Of a stretch of 64,000 nucleotides of DNA, positions 40,739-50,346 are shown piece by piece. Location of the stretch: the NCBI RefSeq assembly GCF_016909575.1, contig NZ_JAFBGA010000021.1:51669-115668 (forward strand), given 5' to 3'. The translations under genes were made by a program, and so were the position numbers. The stretch's first letter is position 1, and every line of letters starts with the position of its first letter. A model generated the notes under the pieces. That model was not told where the DNA came from and did not search any database. It worked only from the letters and a program-made list of their open reading frames with translations. The DNA comes from Streptomyces sp. HB132 (lineage in GTDB: Bacteria; Actinomycetota; Actinomycetes; Streptomycetales; Streptomycetaceae).

Positions 40739-42231
40739 GGCGCGGTCCTTTCCCGTGCGTGGGCCGATACGGTCTCGGGCAGCCAGCCGCGCCGCACCAG
40801 CAGATCGAGGAACCGGGCGTAGCCCTCGTCGTGGGCGGGCCGGTTCTCGTCCCGCGGCTCCAGGACATGGCCGGGCCGCACCATCGCGGCGGCGGCACCG
40901 TCGAGGCCGCCCGGAACTCCGCAGGCGGATGCGGCGAGTACGGCCATGCCCAGCGCGGGCTGGGCATGGCGGGGGAGGGTCAGCGGCCGGCGCAGCACGT
41001 CGGCCCGCAGTTGGTTCCACACCGGGTTGCGGGTCGCCCCGCCGGTGAGGGCCACCGTTCCGCCGGTGGGGGCGCCGAGCAGGTCCAGGTAGTCGAAGCA
41101 GAGACGCTCGAGGTACGCGACGCCCTGCATCAGCGCGGCGAAGTCCTCGGCAGGGCTTGCCGGTTCCCGGCTGCCGAACGCGACGGCGTCCGGGGCGACG
41201 AACGGAAACCGCTCCCCGGGCGAGCCCAGTGGGTAGCGCAGCAGTCCGGTGGGCAGCAGGGGCGCCGCCTCTTCGGCCAGCCGATCCAGGCAGGCGTCCG
41301 CGAACTCCCGGGCGACCAAGGCCGCACCGGTGCTGGAGGCGCCGCCGGGCAGCCAGTGGCCGGAGGGCGACCGGTGGGAGTAGACGACACCGTTCGGGTC
41401 GTGCAGCAGGTCCTCGGTGACGCCCTTGAGGACGAGCGTGGTGCCCAGGACCGAGTTCCAGCTGCCGAGCGCGGTCGCCCCGGAGCCGAGTTGGGCGGCA
41501 CAGCCGTCGGTCATCCCCGCGACCACGGGAATGCCGGGGGCGAGCCCGCACTCCGCCGCCGCGTCGGCGCACACCTCCCCGATCACGGTGCCGGGCATCA
41601 CCAGGCCGGGCAGGATCTGCGGGGGGATCCCCAGCGTGGCGAACACCTGCTCCGGCCAGGTCACCGTCGCGGCGTCCGCCCCGGATTTGAGGGCGTTGCT
41701 GGTGTCGGTGGGCACCTCGTGCCCGACGAGCCTGCGGTTGATCACGTCGTTCTGGTGGGCGAGACGCCAGCCGTCGGCCACGGCGTGCGGGTACCGGTCG
41801 AGCAGCCAGCGGAGCTTGGGAAGCCCCCAGGACCGCTGCATCCGCCGGTAGCCGGCCTTGGCCCACTGCTGTTCGCCGAGCGCGTTGACCTGCTCCGCCT
41901 CCACGGTGGCGCGGCCGTCGTCGTACATGAGGCCGGGCGCGACGCACCGGCCGTGCCGGTCGGTCAGAGTCAGGGTGCCCGAGGTCGCGTCGACGGCCAC
42001 GGCCCGGACACGGCGCGGATCGGCACCTGCGGCGCAGGTCTGCCCGACAGCCGAACAGACCGCACGCCACCACTGCTCCGGGTCCTGCTCATGCCGTTCG
42101 CCGCGCCGGTGACTGGTCAGCGGGGACGACCCGGTGCCGAGCAGCCGGCCGTACGAGGTCACGGCGACCGCGCGGACTCCCTGGGTGCCCAGGTCGATTC
42201 CCAGCCACACGTCCGGGACCACGCCGGTCAT
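40735..42231 (-). CDS. FGGY-family carbohydrate kinase (second copy)
   Basis: 498 residues. N-terminal phosphate loop GIDLGTQGVRAVAV, catalytic-Asp region GMTDGCAAQLGSGA (about residue 240) and C-terminal ATP motif LTGGATRNPVWNQLRADVL. Phosphorylates a sugar, polyol or sugar acid with ATP. It is clearly distinct from the adjacent kinase (different lengths and loops), so the two probably act on different substrates or the pair forms a heteromer. Confidence 0.88.
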   Translation of the reverse strand: MTGVVPDVWLGIDLGTQGVRAVAVTSYGRLLGTGSSPLTSHRRGERHEQDPEQWWRAVCSAVGQTCAAGADPRRVRAVAVDATSGTLTLTDRHGRCVAPGLMYDDGRATVEAEQVNALGEQQWAKAGYRRMQRSWGLPKLRWLLDRYPHAVADGWRLAHQNDVINRRLVGHEVPTDTSNALKSGADAATVTWPEQVFATLGIPPQILPGLVMPGTVIGEVCADAAAECGLAPGIPVVAGMTDGCAAQLGSGATALGSWNSVLGTTLVLKGVTEDLLHDPNGVVYSHRSPSGHWLPGGASSTGAALVAREFADACLDRLAEEAAPLLPTGLLRYPLGSPGERFPFVAPDAVAFGSREPASPAEDFAALMQGVAYLERLCFDYLDLLGAPTGGTVALTGGATRNPVWNQLRADVLRRPLTLPRHAQPALGMAVLAASACGVPGGLDGAAAAMVRPGHVLEPRDENRPAHDEGYARFLDLLVRRGWLPETVSAHARERTAP

Positions 42232-43739
42232 GCGCCGACACCTTCGGCGAGGTCCCCACCACCGCGCCCCAGCGCCCAGATCGGCCGGTGCAGCTCCCGC
42301 AGCCGCAGGAACTCCGCGTAACGGTCGCCCACGGCCGGGCCCTTGGCGGGGTCCGGGTCACAGGTGGCGGAGATCCGTACGTGCCGTCCCGCGGCGGTGG
42401 CGAAGTCCGGCTCGCGGCCGGTCGCGACCATGCCGGTCAGCCAGGCGCCGCGGGCCCCCGTCTCCGTGTCCGCCGGGATCGCCACCGGCAGGCCGACGAC
42501 ATCCGCGATCAGCTGTGTCCAGTAGGGGCTCCGGGCGCCGCCGCCGCTGAGGGTCAACAGCTCCGGGGTGGCCGCGGAGGCCGCGAGGCAGTCCCGGATC
42601 GCCATGGTGACACCCTCCACCACCGCGCGGGCCACGTCCTCCCGTCCGCTGTCCAGGGACAGACCGGACAGGGAACCGCGCGCTCCCGGGTCGAAGAACG
42701 GGGCGCGTTCCCCGGCGGAGGAGACGTAGGGCAGGAACCGCACTCCGGCCGTGTTCTCGGCGCCGCGCTCGGCCAGAGCCATCAGGTCGGTGGCCGAGGT
42801 GAGCCCGAGGAGCCGTGCGCCCCAGTGCAGCATGTCGCCGCCGCTCATGGTGGGGAAGGCGCGCAGATAGTGTCCGGGGACGCCCAGGGTGACCGTGATG
42901 CCCACCGGTTCGTCGGTGAGCACACAGCGGGCGGAGTCGGTGACGATCTCGGTGGACAGTGTGGTGCCGAGCACGGTGCAGGCCCGGCCGGTGCTGACCG
43001 CGCCGGAGCCGATGGCGGTGGCGCAGATGTCGTAGGGCGCCAGAACCACCGGGATGCCCGCGGGCAGCCCCGTCTCGGCGGTGGCGGTGCTGCTGAGCGG
43101 GGTCACCCGGTGGTCGTCGTCCCGGAGCGGGGGCAGCAGGTCACGGGCCCACTCCACGCCGTACAGCTCGAACAGCTCCTCGGACCACGTGCGTCGTCCG
43201 ATGTCCAGGAAGGGCGCCGACGCCTCGGACTCGTCCACGGCCGCCTCCCCGGTGAGCTTCAGGAAGAGCCAGCCTCCGCAGGTCAGCAGGTGGCGGGAGC
43301 GGCGCGTCCGGTCCGGGTCGTGCTCCCGCATCCAGGCCAGTACGGCGTTGGGCATGCCGGTGGACAACCGGGAGCCGCAGATCCTGAAGGCGCGCTCCAG
43401 AGTGCCGTCGCGCTCCCACCCGGTGACCAGGTCGGCGGCCCGGCCGTCGTTCCACAGCACGGCGGGCCCGGTGGGCCGCATCCGGTCGTCGACGAGCCAC
43501 GCCCCGTCGCCCTGCCCGGTGACGGCGACCAGCTCCGGCGGCTCGGGCAGCGCGTCCACGACTTCGCGGGTGGCGGACGCGACCGCGTCCCATACGCGCC
43601 CCATGTCCTGCTCCGCCCGCCCCGGTCCGGGCCGCAGCACCTCGGTCGGCCGGTGACTGACAATCAGCTCCCTCCCGTCCGAGCCGTAGCCGACCACCTT
43701 GACGGTGGTGGTGCCGGCATCGATGGCCAGCGACGTCAT
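42228..43739 (-). CDS. FGGY-family carbohydrate kinase (first copy)
   Basis: 503 residues with AIDAGTTTVKVVGYG at the N-terminus, PYDICATAIGSGA where the catalytic Asp is expected (about residue 240) and LSGGGARSPYWTQLIADVVG near the C-terminus. It resembles xylulokinase/AI-2-kinase-like members. ATG start four bases after the permease stop; ATGA overlap with the next kinase. Confidence 0.88.
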   Translation of the reverse strand: MTSLAIDAGTTTVKVVGYGSDGRELIVSHRPTEVLRPGPGRAEQDMGRVWDAVASATREVVDALPEPPELVAVTGQGDGAWLVDDRMRPTGPAVLWNDGRAADLVTGWERDGTLERAFRICGSRLSTGMPNAVLAWMREHDPDRTRRSRHLLTCGGWLFLKLTGEAAVDESEASAPFLDIGRRTWSEELFELYGVEWARDLLPPLRDDDHRVTPLSSTATAETGLPAGIPVVLAPYDICATAIGSGAVSTGRACTVLGTTLSTEIVTDSARCVLTDEPVGITVTLGVPGHYLRAFPTMSGGDMLHWGARLLGLTSATDLMALAERGAENTAGVRFLPYVSSAGERAPFFDPGARGSLSGLSLDSGREDVARAVVEGVTMAIRDCLAASAATPELLTLSGGGARSPYWTQLIADVVGLPVAIPADTETGARGAWLTGMVATGREPDFATAAGRHVRISATCDPDPAKGPAVGDRYAEFLRLRELHRPIWALGRGGGDLAEGVGA

Positions 43740-43743
43740 GTAC

Positions 43744-44994
43744 TCAGCCCCTTCCGTGTGCCTGCCGCGAGCGGCGGGCGGCGGAGTCCAGGGCGACGGC
43801 GACCAGCAGCACGCAGCCCGTGATGACGAATCGGTACGAGGAATCGAGGTTGAGCAGGGTGAGCCCGCTGGAGATCGACTGGATGACGACGACGCCGAGC
43901 AGCGCGGCGAAGGCCGAACCGCGGCCGCCGAAGAGACTGGTGCCGCCGATCACCGCGGCGGCGATCGCGTTGAGGTTCACGTCCGAGGTGCCGGTGCTCT
44001 GATTCGCCGCGGCGAGACGCGCGGCGGCCAGGACCCCGCCGGTCGCGGCGAGTGTGGAACACATGACGAACGCCGCCGTGTACCTGGCGCGTACGTCGAT
44101 ACCGGCCCTGCGGGCAGCCTCCGCGTTGCCGCCCACCGCGTACAGCGACCGGCCGAACCTGGTCCGGGTGAGGACGTAGTGCAGGGCCAGGACCAGGGCG
44201 ACGAAGAGCACGAACATCCACGGCACGCCACGGGTCCGGTTCAGGTAGTACACCGCGAAGAGCAGCGCCGCCGCGAGCGCGAGGGACTGCGCCACCAGCC
44301 ACATCGGCGCGACGGACGACAGCCCGGCACGGCGGCGACTGCGAGCGCGGGTCAGGCCGACGGCGAGGTAACCGCCGGCCGCGAGGAGCATGAGGGCGTA
44401 GGCCGACGTGTCGGGGACGAACCACACCTGCGCGAACTTCACCAGGGCGGAGTCGTAGGGCAGGTTGATGGCGTTCTGACCCCGCAGGAGCCAGAGCTGA
44501 GTGCCGAGGAAGGCCAGCAGCCCGCCCAGGGTGACCACGAAACTGGGGACACCGAAGCGGTTGAGCACCTGCCCGTAGAGCCAGCCGATCAGCGCGCCGA
44601 CACCCGCGGCCACCAGGATCGCCAGCCACACCGACTGCTCGTGACGGACCATCACCACGCCGGTGACGGCCGCCGCCACGCCGCTCACCGAGCCGACCGA
44701 CAGGTCGATCTGGCCGACCAGCAGGACGCAGACGATGCCGAGCGCGATCACCCCCAGGGGCACCATGTCGAAGGCCAGGTTCACCAGGTTGGTGCTTGAC
44801 AGGAAGGTCCGGTTCAGCGACTGGAAGATCGTCCAGATCACCACGACACCGGCGACGACCGGCAGCATGCCCAGGTCGCCGTCCCGGGCACGGCGGAACG
44901 TACCGCGAACGCTGTCGCGGAAGCCGTGCCGTGCCGCCGGAGGCCCGTCCTGCCGGTCGGTGGCCGCCGCCACCGGAGACCCGAGAGACGTCAC
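43744..44994 (-). CDS. Sugar ABC transporter permease (RbsC/XylH type)
   Basis: 416 residues, about ten helices, BPD_transp_2 family; EAA-like loop VGGNAEAARRAGIDVRARY near residue 300. The N-terminal 40 residues are cytoplasmic and charged. It pairs with the ATPase and binding lipoprotein upstream. ATG overlaps the ATPase stop. Confidence 0.88.
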   Translation of the reverse strand: MTSLGSPVAAATDRQDGPPAARHGFRDSVRGTFRRARDGDLGMLPVVAGVVVIWTIFQSLNRTFLSSTNLVNLAFDMVPLGVIALGIVCVLLVGQIDLSVGSVSGVAAAVTGVVMVRHEQSVWLAILVAAGVGALIGWLYGQVLNRFGVPSFVVTLGGLLAFLGTQLWLLRGQNAINLPYDSALVKFAQVWFVPDTSAYALMLLAAGGYLAVGLTRARSRRRAGLSSVAPMWLVAQSLALAAALLFAVYYLNRTRGVPWMFVLFVALVLALHYVLTRTRFGRSLYAVGGNAEAARRAGIDVRARYTAAFVMCSTLAATGGVLAAARLAAANQSTGTSDVNLNAIAAAVIGGTSLFGGRGSAFAALLGVVVIQSISSGLTLLNLDSSYRFVITGCVLLVAVALDSAARRSRQAHGRG

Positions 44995-45845
44995 GCCTGT
45001 TCCTCTTCTTCCCGAGAGACGGTCGAGCGGCGCGTGGCACGCCGCGAAACGGCGTTGTCGGCGGCGCCGGTGATCGCCGCGACGACCTCCTCGGAGGACA
45101 CCTCCCGGGCGTCGAACACACCGTTGTTGCGGCCGAGCCGGAGCACCGCCACCCGGTCGGCGACCGCCCGGACGTCCTCCATGTTGTGGCTGATCATGAC
45201 GACGCCGAGCCCTCTGCTCCTCAGCCGCTCGATGAGGTTGAGGACCTCGGCGGTCTGAGTGACACCGAGGGCCGCAGTCGGCTCGTCGAGCAGGACGACC
45301 TCCGGCCGGCCGAGCAGCGCCCGGGCGATCGCCACCGTCTGCCGCTGGCCGCCCGAGAGGGCGGCCACCGGCACGTCCAGCGTGGGAATCCTGGCCCGCA
45401 GCTCACGCAGCAGCTCCCAGGACCGCTTCTCCATGGCGACGTCGTCGAGCATCCAGGGCCGGAGCTCCTGGCCCAGGAAGAGGTTCGCCTTGACGTCGAG
45501 GTTCTCGCACAGCGCCAGGTCCTGGTAGACCGTCGCGATGCCCAGGGCGTGCGCGGCGCTCGGAGAGTCGAACGAGACCTCCCTGCCGTGGAAGGAGACC
45601 GTCCCCGCGTCGGGGGCGTACACCCCCGAAAGGATCTTGACGAGGGTGGACTTGCCGGCGCCGTTGTCCCCGACCACGGCCACCACCTCACCGGCAGCGA
45701 CATCGAGGTCGATCCCGCTGAGCGCGGCGACCGCGCCGAACTGCTTGCTCACCCCCCTCAGCGACAGCACACCGGTCCCGTCGCCTCCTGAGACCGTTCC
45801 AGGGGGCGTACCGGAGGCCGTCCCGGGGATCGCGGAGCTCGTCAT
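44991..45845 (-). CDS. Sugar ABC transporter ATPase (single-domain)
   Basis: 284 residues: Walker A VVGDNGAGKSTLVK, Q-loop VYQDLALCENL, signature LSGGQRQTVAIA, Walker B VVLLDEPTAALG, H-loop ISHNMED. One nucleotide-binding domain, whereas RbsA/XylG carry two, so it must dimerise. ATG at 45845 with AGAGGGG upstream; 30 bp after the binding-protein stop. Confidence 0.88.
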   Translation of the reverse strand: MTSSAIPGTASGTPPGTVSGGDGTGVLSLRGVSKQFGAVAALSGIDLDVAAGEVVAVVGDNGAGKSTLVKILSGVYAPDAGTVSFHGREVSFDSPSAAHALGIATVYQDLALCENLDVKANLFLGQELRPWMLDDVAMEKRSWELLRELRARIPTLDVPVAALSGGQRQTVAIARALLGRPEVVLLDEPTAALGVTQTAEVLNLIERLRSRGLGVVMISHNMEDVRAVADRVAVLRLGRNNGVFDAREVSSEEVVAAITGAADNAVSRRATRRSTVSREEEEQA

Positions 45846-45879
45846 GGGTCCCCTCTCTCGCAGTGGTGCAGGACGGCCG

Positions 45880-46941
45880 CTACCCGATGCCCAGACGCCG
45901 GCAGTCGTCGGCGTACACACGGGTGCAGACGTCCTCGGCCTCGAGCACCCCGTCAGGGCCGAAGACGACCTCCTTGAGGTTCTCCCGCGTCACCACCGTC
46001 GGTTCGAACAGCTGTGACGGCGTGTCGAAGAGCGTCGAGTCAGCCTTCGGCGTCTCACCCTCCATCAGTTGATGGGCCGCCTCCGCGGCCGCCTCCGCGA
46101 CCGTCTTGATGGGCTTGTCGATGGTGTTGTACTGGTCGCCCGAAACCACGCGCTGCACCGCCGCCAGCTCGGCGTCGTTACCGGTGACCGGAGGGACCTT
46201 CACCTCGGCGCCCTTGAAGGCCGCGATCGCGCCGCCCCCGGTGCCGTCGTTGGCGGCCACCACACCGGCGATCCCGCCGGGGTACTGGGCGATCTGCCCG
46301 CTCACCCACTGCTGCGCCTTCTCCGGCGACCAGTCCGGGGTGTCGTACTCGGCGAGCAGATCGAACCCGCTGTCGTCGACGGCCTTGTGGATGCCCTTCT
46401 TGATCAGTCCGGCAGCGGCGTCGGTAGGGGAACCGTTCACCTGGAGCAGTCCGCCCTTCGCTCCCGTCTTCTCGAGGTGCTCGACCAGCGACCGGCCGAT
46501 GGACTCGCCGATCGCCTCGTTGTCGAACGAGACGTAGAAATCCGCGGGCTTCCTGGAAACCGGGCGGTCGTAGGCGATCACCTTGACGCCCTGGGAATGC
46601 GCCGTCTGCACGATGGTGGACGCCGAGTCGGAGTCGACCGGGTCCAGCACGATGACCTTCGCGCCCTGCGCCATCGCGGAATTGGCCTGCTGCTGCTGCA
46701 GCGACGCGTCACTGTCGGCGTTCTGGTAGATGACCCCGCACTCCTGGCAGAGCGCACGCATGCGCTTCTTGAAGAGCGGGGCGTCGTACTGCTCGTACCG
46801 GGTGGAGGCGAGGTCGGGCATCAGGAACGCGACCTTGCCCACGCCGCCGCCGGAGTCACTCGTGCCGGGTTCCTCCGCGCACGAGACGAGCGTGCCCATG
46901 GCGAGGATCCCTAGGAGAGCAAGACGTGCCGGTCTTCTCAT
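45880..46941 (-). CDS. Sugar ABC transporter binding lipoprotein (XylF/RbsB-like)
   Basis: 353 residues: lipobox LVSC, then the periplasmic-binding-protein-like fold (KVAFLMPDLASTRYEQYDAPLF, KVIVLDPVDSDSA, VIAYDRPVSRKPADFYVSFDNEAIG) typical of xylose-type binders. A CxxC (LCQECGV, about residue 68) and a C-terminal Cys pair could form disulfides. First gene of the seven-gene operon; ATG at 46941 with GGGAG upstream. Confidence 0.88.
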   Translation of the reverse strand: MRRPARLALLGILAMGTLVSCAEEPGTSDSGGGVGKVAFLMPDLASTRYEQYDAPLFKKRMRALCQECGVIYQNADSDASLQQQQANSAMAQGAKVIVLDPVDSDSASTIVQTAHSQGVKVIAYDRPVSRKPADFYVSFDNEAIGESIGRSLVEHLEKTGAKGGLLQVNGSPTDAAAGLIKKGIHKAVDDSGFDLLAEYDTPDWSPEKAQQWVSGQIAQYPGGIAGVVAANDGTGGGAIAAFKGAEVKVPPVTGNDAELAAVQRVVSGDQYNTIDKPIKTVAEAAAEAAHQLMEGETPKADSTLFDTPSQLFEPTVVTRENLKEVVFGPDGVLEAEDVCTRVYADDCRRLGIG

Positions 46942-47021
46942 GTTCCACTCCCTGCTCATGGACACTGTGAAGGCAACGCTCAGGAAACTCAGATGTTTCA
47001 TTTGTGTCAACGGATCGCAGT

Positions 47022-47033
47022 AATTGAACAATT
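47022..47033. promoter_or_regulatory. AATTGAACAATT palindrome (DeoR operator candidate)
   Basis: Five-base arms AATTG/CAATT around AA, in the 297-bp gap between the binding-protein gene and the divergent DeoR gene, about 80 bp upstream of the sugar operon. Confidence 0.4.
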
Positions 47034-47205
47034 GCTGTGCTGGTTCTCCGGCCTTCGATGTTCGTTCGGCGGGTGGGCGGGATCGGCGGGGCGGCACGCG
47101 GGGTCAGGCCGGCGGCCGTCGCCCCGAAGCGGGCGGCAGCGGCGGCAGGTGTACGGGCGGCCTCTCCGGAGGGAGTGACGAACGAGGTGAGGGGCCGGCC
47201 CGGGA

Positions 47206-47229
47206 TGTTCACTTCACAGAAAATGAACA
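47206..47229. promoter_or_regulatory. TGTTCA-N12-TGAACA inverted repeat before deoR
   Basis: TGTTCA (47206-47211) and TGAACA (47224-47229), just before the DeoR Shine-Dalgarno. Position suits autoregulation. Confidence 0.4.
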
Positions 47230-47238
47230 GGAGCTTCC

Positions 47239-48060
47239 GTGGGAGCAGATGACCGGCGCCCGGCCGACCTGAGCGGCAGCAAGCCCCGCGAACGGCGGGA
47301 GCGGATCAAGGGCCGCGTCGTGGAGCGGGGGTTCGTGCGCATCGAACAATTGGCCGACGAGCTGGGCGTGACCGCCATGACCATCCGCCGGGACCTCGAC
47401 CACCTGCAGGACCGGGGCTGGCTGAGGAAGGTACGCGGCGGCGCGACCGCTCAGCCCTCGACCGCCTTCCACGGCGACGTCCGCCACCGCGCCCGCGCCA
47501 TGACGGCGGAGAAGGAAGCCATCGCCCGCGCCGCCCTGCCCCTGGTCAAGCCCGGGCAGGCGGTCGTCATCGACGACAGCACGACGGCGCTGGCGCTCAC
47601 CCGTCTCCTGGACCGGCACGCGCCGTTGACCGTCATCACCAACTTCGGCCCCGTCACCCAGACGCTGGCCGACAGCCCGGGCATCGAACTCATCTCGCTG
47701 GGAGGCACCTACTACCCGGCATACGACGCCTTCCTCGGCCTGCGCACCGTTGACGCCGTGACCAGCCTCAGCGCCGACACGCTCTTCGCGTCCACGACCG
47801 CCATCACCCGCGGCCACTGTTACCACCAGTCGCAGGAGACGGTGGCGGTGAAGCGGGCCCTGATGGACGCCTGTGCGCGCAAGATCCTCCTGGTCGACCA
47901 CACGAAGTTCCGTCGCCGCGGCCTCTACCAACTGGCCCCCGTGGCCGCGTTCGACCTCGTCATCGTCGACTCCGGCATCCCGGCCTTCGACCTCGACGCG
48001 CTCCAGGCCGACGGCGTCGAGGTGCTCGTGGCCCGCCCGCCCGCATCCAGGACGACGTGA
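47239..48060 (+). CDS. DeoR-family regulator of the sugar operon
   Basis: 273 residues: N-terminal DeoR winged helix (RRERIKGRVVERGFVRIEQLADELGVTAMTIRRDLDHL, about 18-58) and a sugar-isomerase-like sensor domain (DDSTTALALTRLL, TNFGPVTQTLA, SLGGTYYP, DHTKFRRRG). DeoR proteins usually sense a phosphorylated intermediate. GTG at 47239 with AGGAG upstream. Divergent from the ABC/FGGY operon and its obvious regulator. Confidence 0.88.
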   Translation: MGADDRRPADLSGSKPRERRERIKGRVVERGFVRIEQLADELGVTAMTIRRDLDHLQDRGWLRKVRGGATAQPSTAFHGDVRHRARAMTAEKEAIARAALPLVKPGQAVVIDDSTTALALTRLLDRHAPLTVITNFGPVTQTLADSPGIELISLGGTYYPAYDAFLGLRTVDAVTSLSADTLFASTTAITRGHCYHQSQETVAVKRALMDACARKILLVDHTKFRRRGLYQLAPVAAFDLVIVDSGIPAFDLDALQADGVEVLVARPPASRTT

Positions 48061-48131
48061 GCCCGTTCCAGGGGTGGCCGTGAGCACGAGCCGTGTCTCC
48101 ACCGGCCACGGTCCCCCTCGGGGCAAGCGCA

Positions 48132-48181
48132 CGTGAGGAGGACGGGTGCCCCGTCGCAGCGGGGCACCCGTCCTCCTCACG
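48132..48181. terminator. 22-bp perfect terminator hairpin
   Basis: Arms 48132-48153 and 48160-48181, perfectly complementary, six-base loop, between the convergent DeoR and flavin-protein stops. Confidence 0.8.
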
Positions 48182-48187
48182 AGGACT

Positions 48188-48721
48188 TCAGCGAACGGCC
48201 GTTCCGGCCGAGTCGGCGGACGAGGTGACCGCTCGGGCGGGGTCCTGCCTCCGCCACAGCGTGCCGCGCAGATCGGAACCGCGGACGAGCTGTATACGCC
48301 ACGGATCGATCCGCAGCACGTGGTAGTCGGGATCCCCGGGGCCCCCACGCCAGTAGTGGACCGGGTCGTACCCCAGCCCCGGCGGACCGCCCCGCTTGTA
48401 CAGGTCCCACGCGTGGACCTTGGATTCCTCGTCGTCGGCCCAGGTGGAGACGCTGTCCACGAAGACCGCGTTCTGACGGGGATTCCAGTACGCGTACGTC
48501 GTATGGGGGTTGTCCGCAAGGTGCGCGCTCTTGACCGGGGTCCGGTAGGCGGCGAGCCAGCCGACCGGTTCGCCGTCGACGATCTCCCACACGGGCAGCA
48601 GCACACGAGCGCGCGGGCGGTGCTGACGGTCGACCGTGACCATGGTCGCGTACTTGATGTCGCGGATGTAGGCGAGGAAGGAGTCCTGGATCTCGGAGAA
48701 CGAGCTGACGGTGTCGGTCAT
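48188..48721 (-). CDS. Pyridoxamine 5'-phosphate oxidase-like flavin-binding protein
   Basis: 177 residues with the split-barrel fold (KYATMVTVDRQHRPRARVLLPVW; HLADNPHTTYAYWNPRQNAVFVDSV). Such proteins bind FMN, F420 or heme; the reaction is unknown. ATG at 48721. It lies 19 bp after the MFS stop in the same direction, so it may be cotranscribed with the efflux gene. Confidence 0.82.
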   Translation of the reverse strand: MTDTVSSFSEIQDSFLAYIRDIKYATMVTVDRQHRPRARVLLPVWEIVDGEPVGWLAAYRTPVKSAHLADNPHTTYAYWNPRQNAVFVDSVSTWADDEESKVHAWDLYKRGGPPGLGYDPVHYWRGGPGDPDYHVLRIDPWRIQLVRGSDLRGTLWRRQDPARAVTSSADSAGTAVR

Positions 48722-48740
48722 GGGTCTGTCCTTTCGAGGA

Positions 48741-50204
48741 TCAGCGGGAGGTGGGGACGTCGGCTCGCTCTGCGGCGGTGTCCGGCGTGGCTCGAACCGT
48801 GCCGGACGACAGGGCGCCCCGCCGGGAACGCAGGCCGAAGGCGCTGATGACAGCGGCGGCCACCGCCGCCGCGAACGGCACGATCAGACCGGCCCGGTAT
48901 CCGTCCAGCAGCGCGGCAGGGGTTCCCCCGTGTGTGGCGGCCACGCTGACCGCGGTGACCGCGGAGAGCCCGAGGGCGGCACCGAACTGGAAGGCCGTGT
49001 AGAGAAGACCGCCGGCGAGCCCCTGCTCCTCCTCTGCGATGCCCTCCGTCGCCACGATGGTGAGCGGGCCGTATGCGAGGGAGAAGGCGAGGCCGAGGAT
49101 GATCAGACCCGGGAACATGGCCGCGTAACTCCAGTCCGCTCCCAGTGGGAGGAACAGCCCGTAGGAGAGCACGGCCAGCAGGAGACCCCCGAAGATCACC
49201 TTGGCGTTGCCGAAGCGGTCGACCAGCCGTGGGGTGAGGGTCGGGGAGAGGATCGCGTCGACCCCGATGACCAGCAACGCGAAGCTCGTCTCCAGCGTCG
49301 ACCAGCCGCGCAGCTCCTGGAGATACAGCACCACCAGGAACTGGAAGCCGAAGAACCCGGCGGCGAACAGCATCGCCGCAAGGTTCGCCCGGACCAGGGA
49401 GCCGCTGCGGAAGATGCCCAGGCGTACCAAGGGCTCGGACGAACGCCGCTCGACGACGACGAAGGCCACGAGGAAGGCCAGCCCGGCGAGCAGGGTCCCG
49501 AGGCCGGCGGCCATGCCGGCGTGGGCCGCACGCTCGACGGCCAGCACGATCAGCACGAGGGCAGCGGTGACGGTGAGCGCTCCGGCCGCGTCGACGCGCT
49601 TGCCGGTTCTGTCCGGGCGGTCCGATTTGGGGACGAAGACGAGGGCGGCGACCAGAATGACGAAGGAGAGGGCGACCGGGGCGAAGAAGACCCACCGCCA
49701 GCCGATGGCGGTGAGCAGCCCGCCGGCGACAAGCCCGACCGTGAAGCCTCCCGCGGCGGTGCCCGAATAGAGGAGCAACGCCTTGTTGCGCTCCGGCCCC
49801 TCGGCGAAGCCCGTCGTGATGATGGACAGACCTGCCGGAGTCATGAAGGCCGCGGCGACGCCCGTGACGAACCGCGCGACGATCAGCATCCATCCTTCGG
49901 TGGCGAATCCGCCGAGCCCGGAGAACAGCAGGAAGACGGTGAGCCAGAAGACGAACATCTGACGGCGTCCGAACAGGTCGGCCGCCCTCCCGCCGAGGAG
50001 CATGAAGCCGCCGTAACCGAGTACGTAGGCGCTCATGACCCACTGCAGGTCGCCGGTGGAGAGTCCGAGGTCGGCGCGGATCGACGGCAGCGCCACGTTG
50101 AGCATGGCGACATCGATGCCCTCCAGGAAGATCGCGCCGCACAGCACGAGCAGGACGCCCCACTTGCGCGAGTCCAGCCCGCTCGAAGTACTCAAGGCAC
50201 TCAT
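48741..50204 (-). CDS. MFS drug-efflux-type transporter (EmrB/QacA-like)
   Basis: 487 residues, 12-14 helices. N-terminal signature IFLEGIDVAMLNVALPSIRADL and motif A GRAADLFGRRQMF; motif C-like GVAAAFMTPAGLSII. Probable proton-driven efflux of small toxic compounds. ATG at 50204 with AAGGGG upstream. Divergent from the LysR gene (142 bp gap), its probable regulator. Confidence 0.87.
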   Translation of the reverse strand: MSALSTSSGLDSRKWGVLLVLCGAIFLEGIDVAMLNVALPSIRADLGLSTGDLQWVMSAYVLGYGGFMLLGGRAADLFGRRQMFVFWLTVFLLFSGLGGFATEGWMLIVARFVTGVAAAFMTPAGLSIITTGFAEGPERNKALLLYSGTAAGGFTVGLVAGGLLTAIGWRWVFFAPVALSFVILVAALVFVPKSDRPDRTGKRVDAAGALTVTAALVLIVLAVERAAHAGMAAGLGTLLAGLAFLVAFVVVERRSSEPLVRLGIFRSGSLVRANLAAMLFAAGFFGFQFLVVLYLQELRGWSTLETSFALLVIGVDAILSPTLTPRLVDRFGNAKVIFGGLLLAVLSYGLFLPLGADWSYAAMFPGLIILGLAFSLAYGPLTIVATEGIAEEEQGLAGGLLYTAFQFGAALGLSAVTAVSVAATHGGTPAALLDGYRAGLIVPFAAAVAAAVISAFGLRSRRGALSSGTVRATPDTAAERADVPTSR

Positions 50205-50346
50205 GACGAAGAACCCCTTCCGGAGTGTCGGGTGTTGGTGATGCCTCAAGCCTTCTCCACGCCCCGGACGGGAACAACAGCGATCATCGCAACGTTCGTA
50301 CAGCCAGGCTTACCGATCCATGTCCTACGCGATTCCGGAGACGTAC

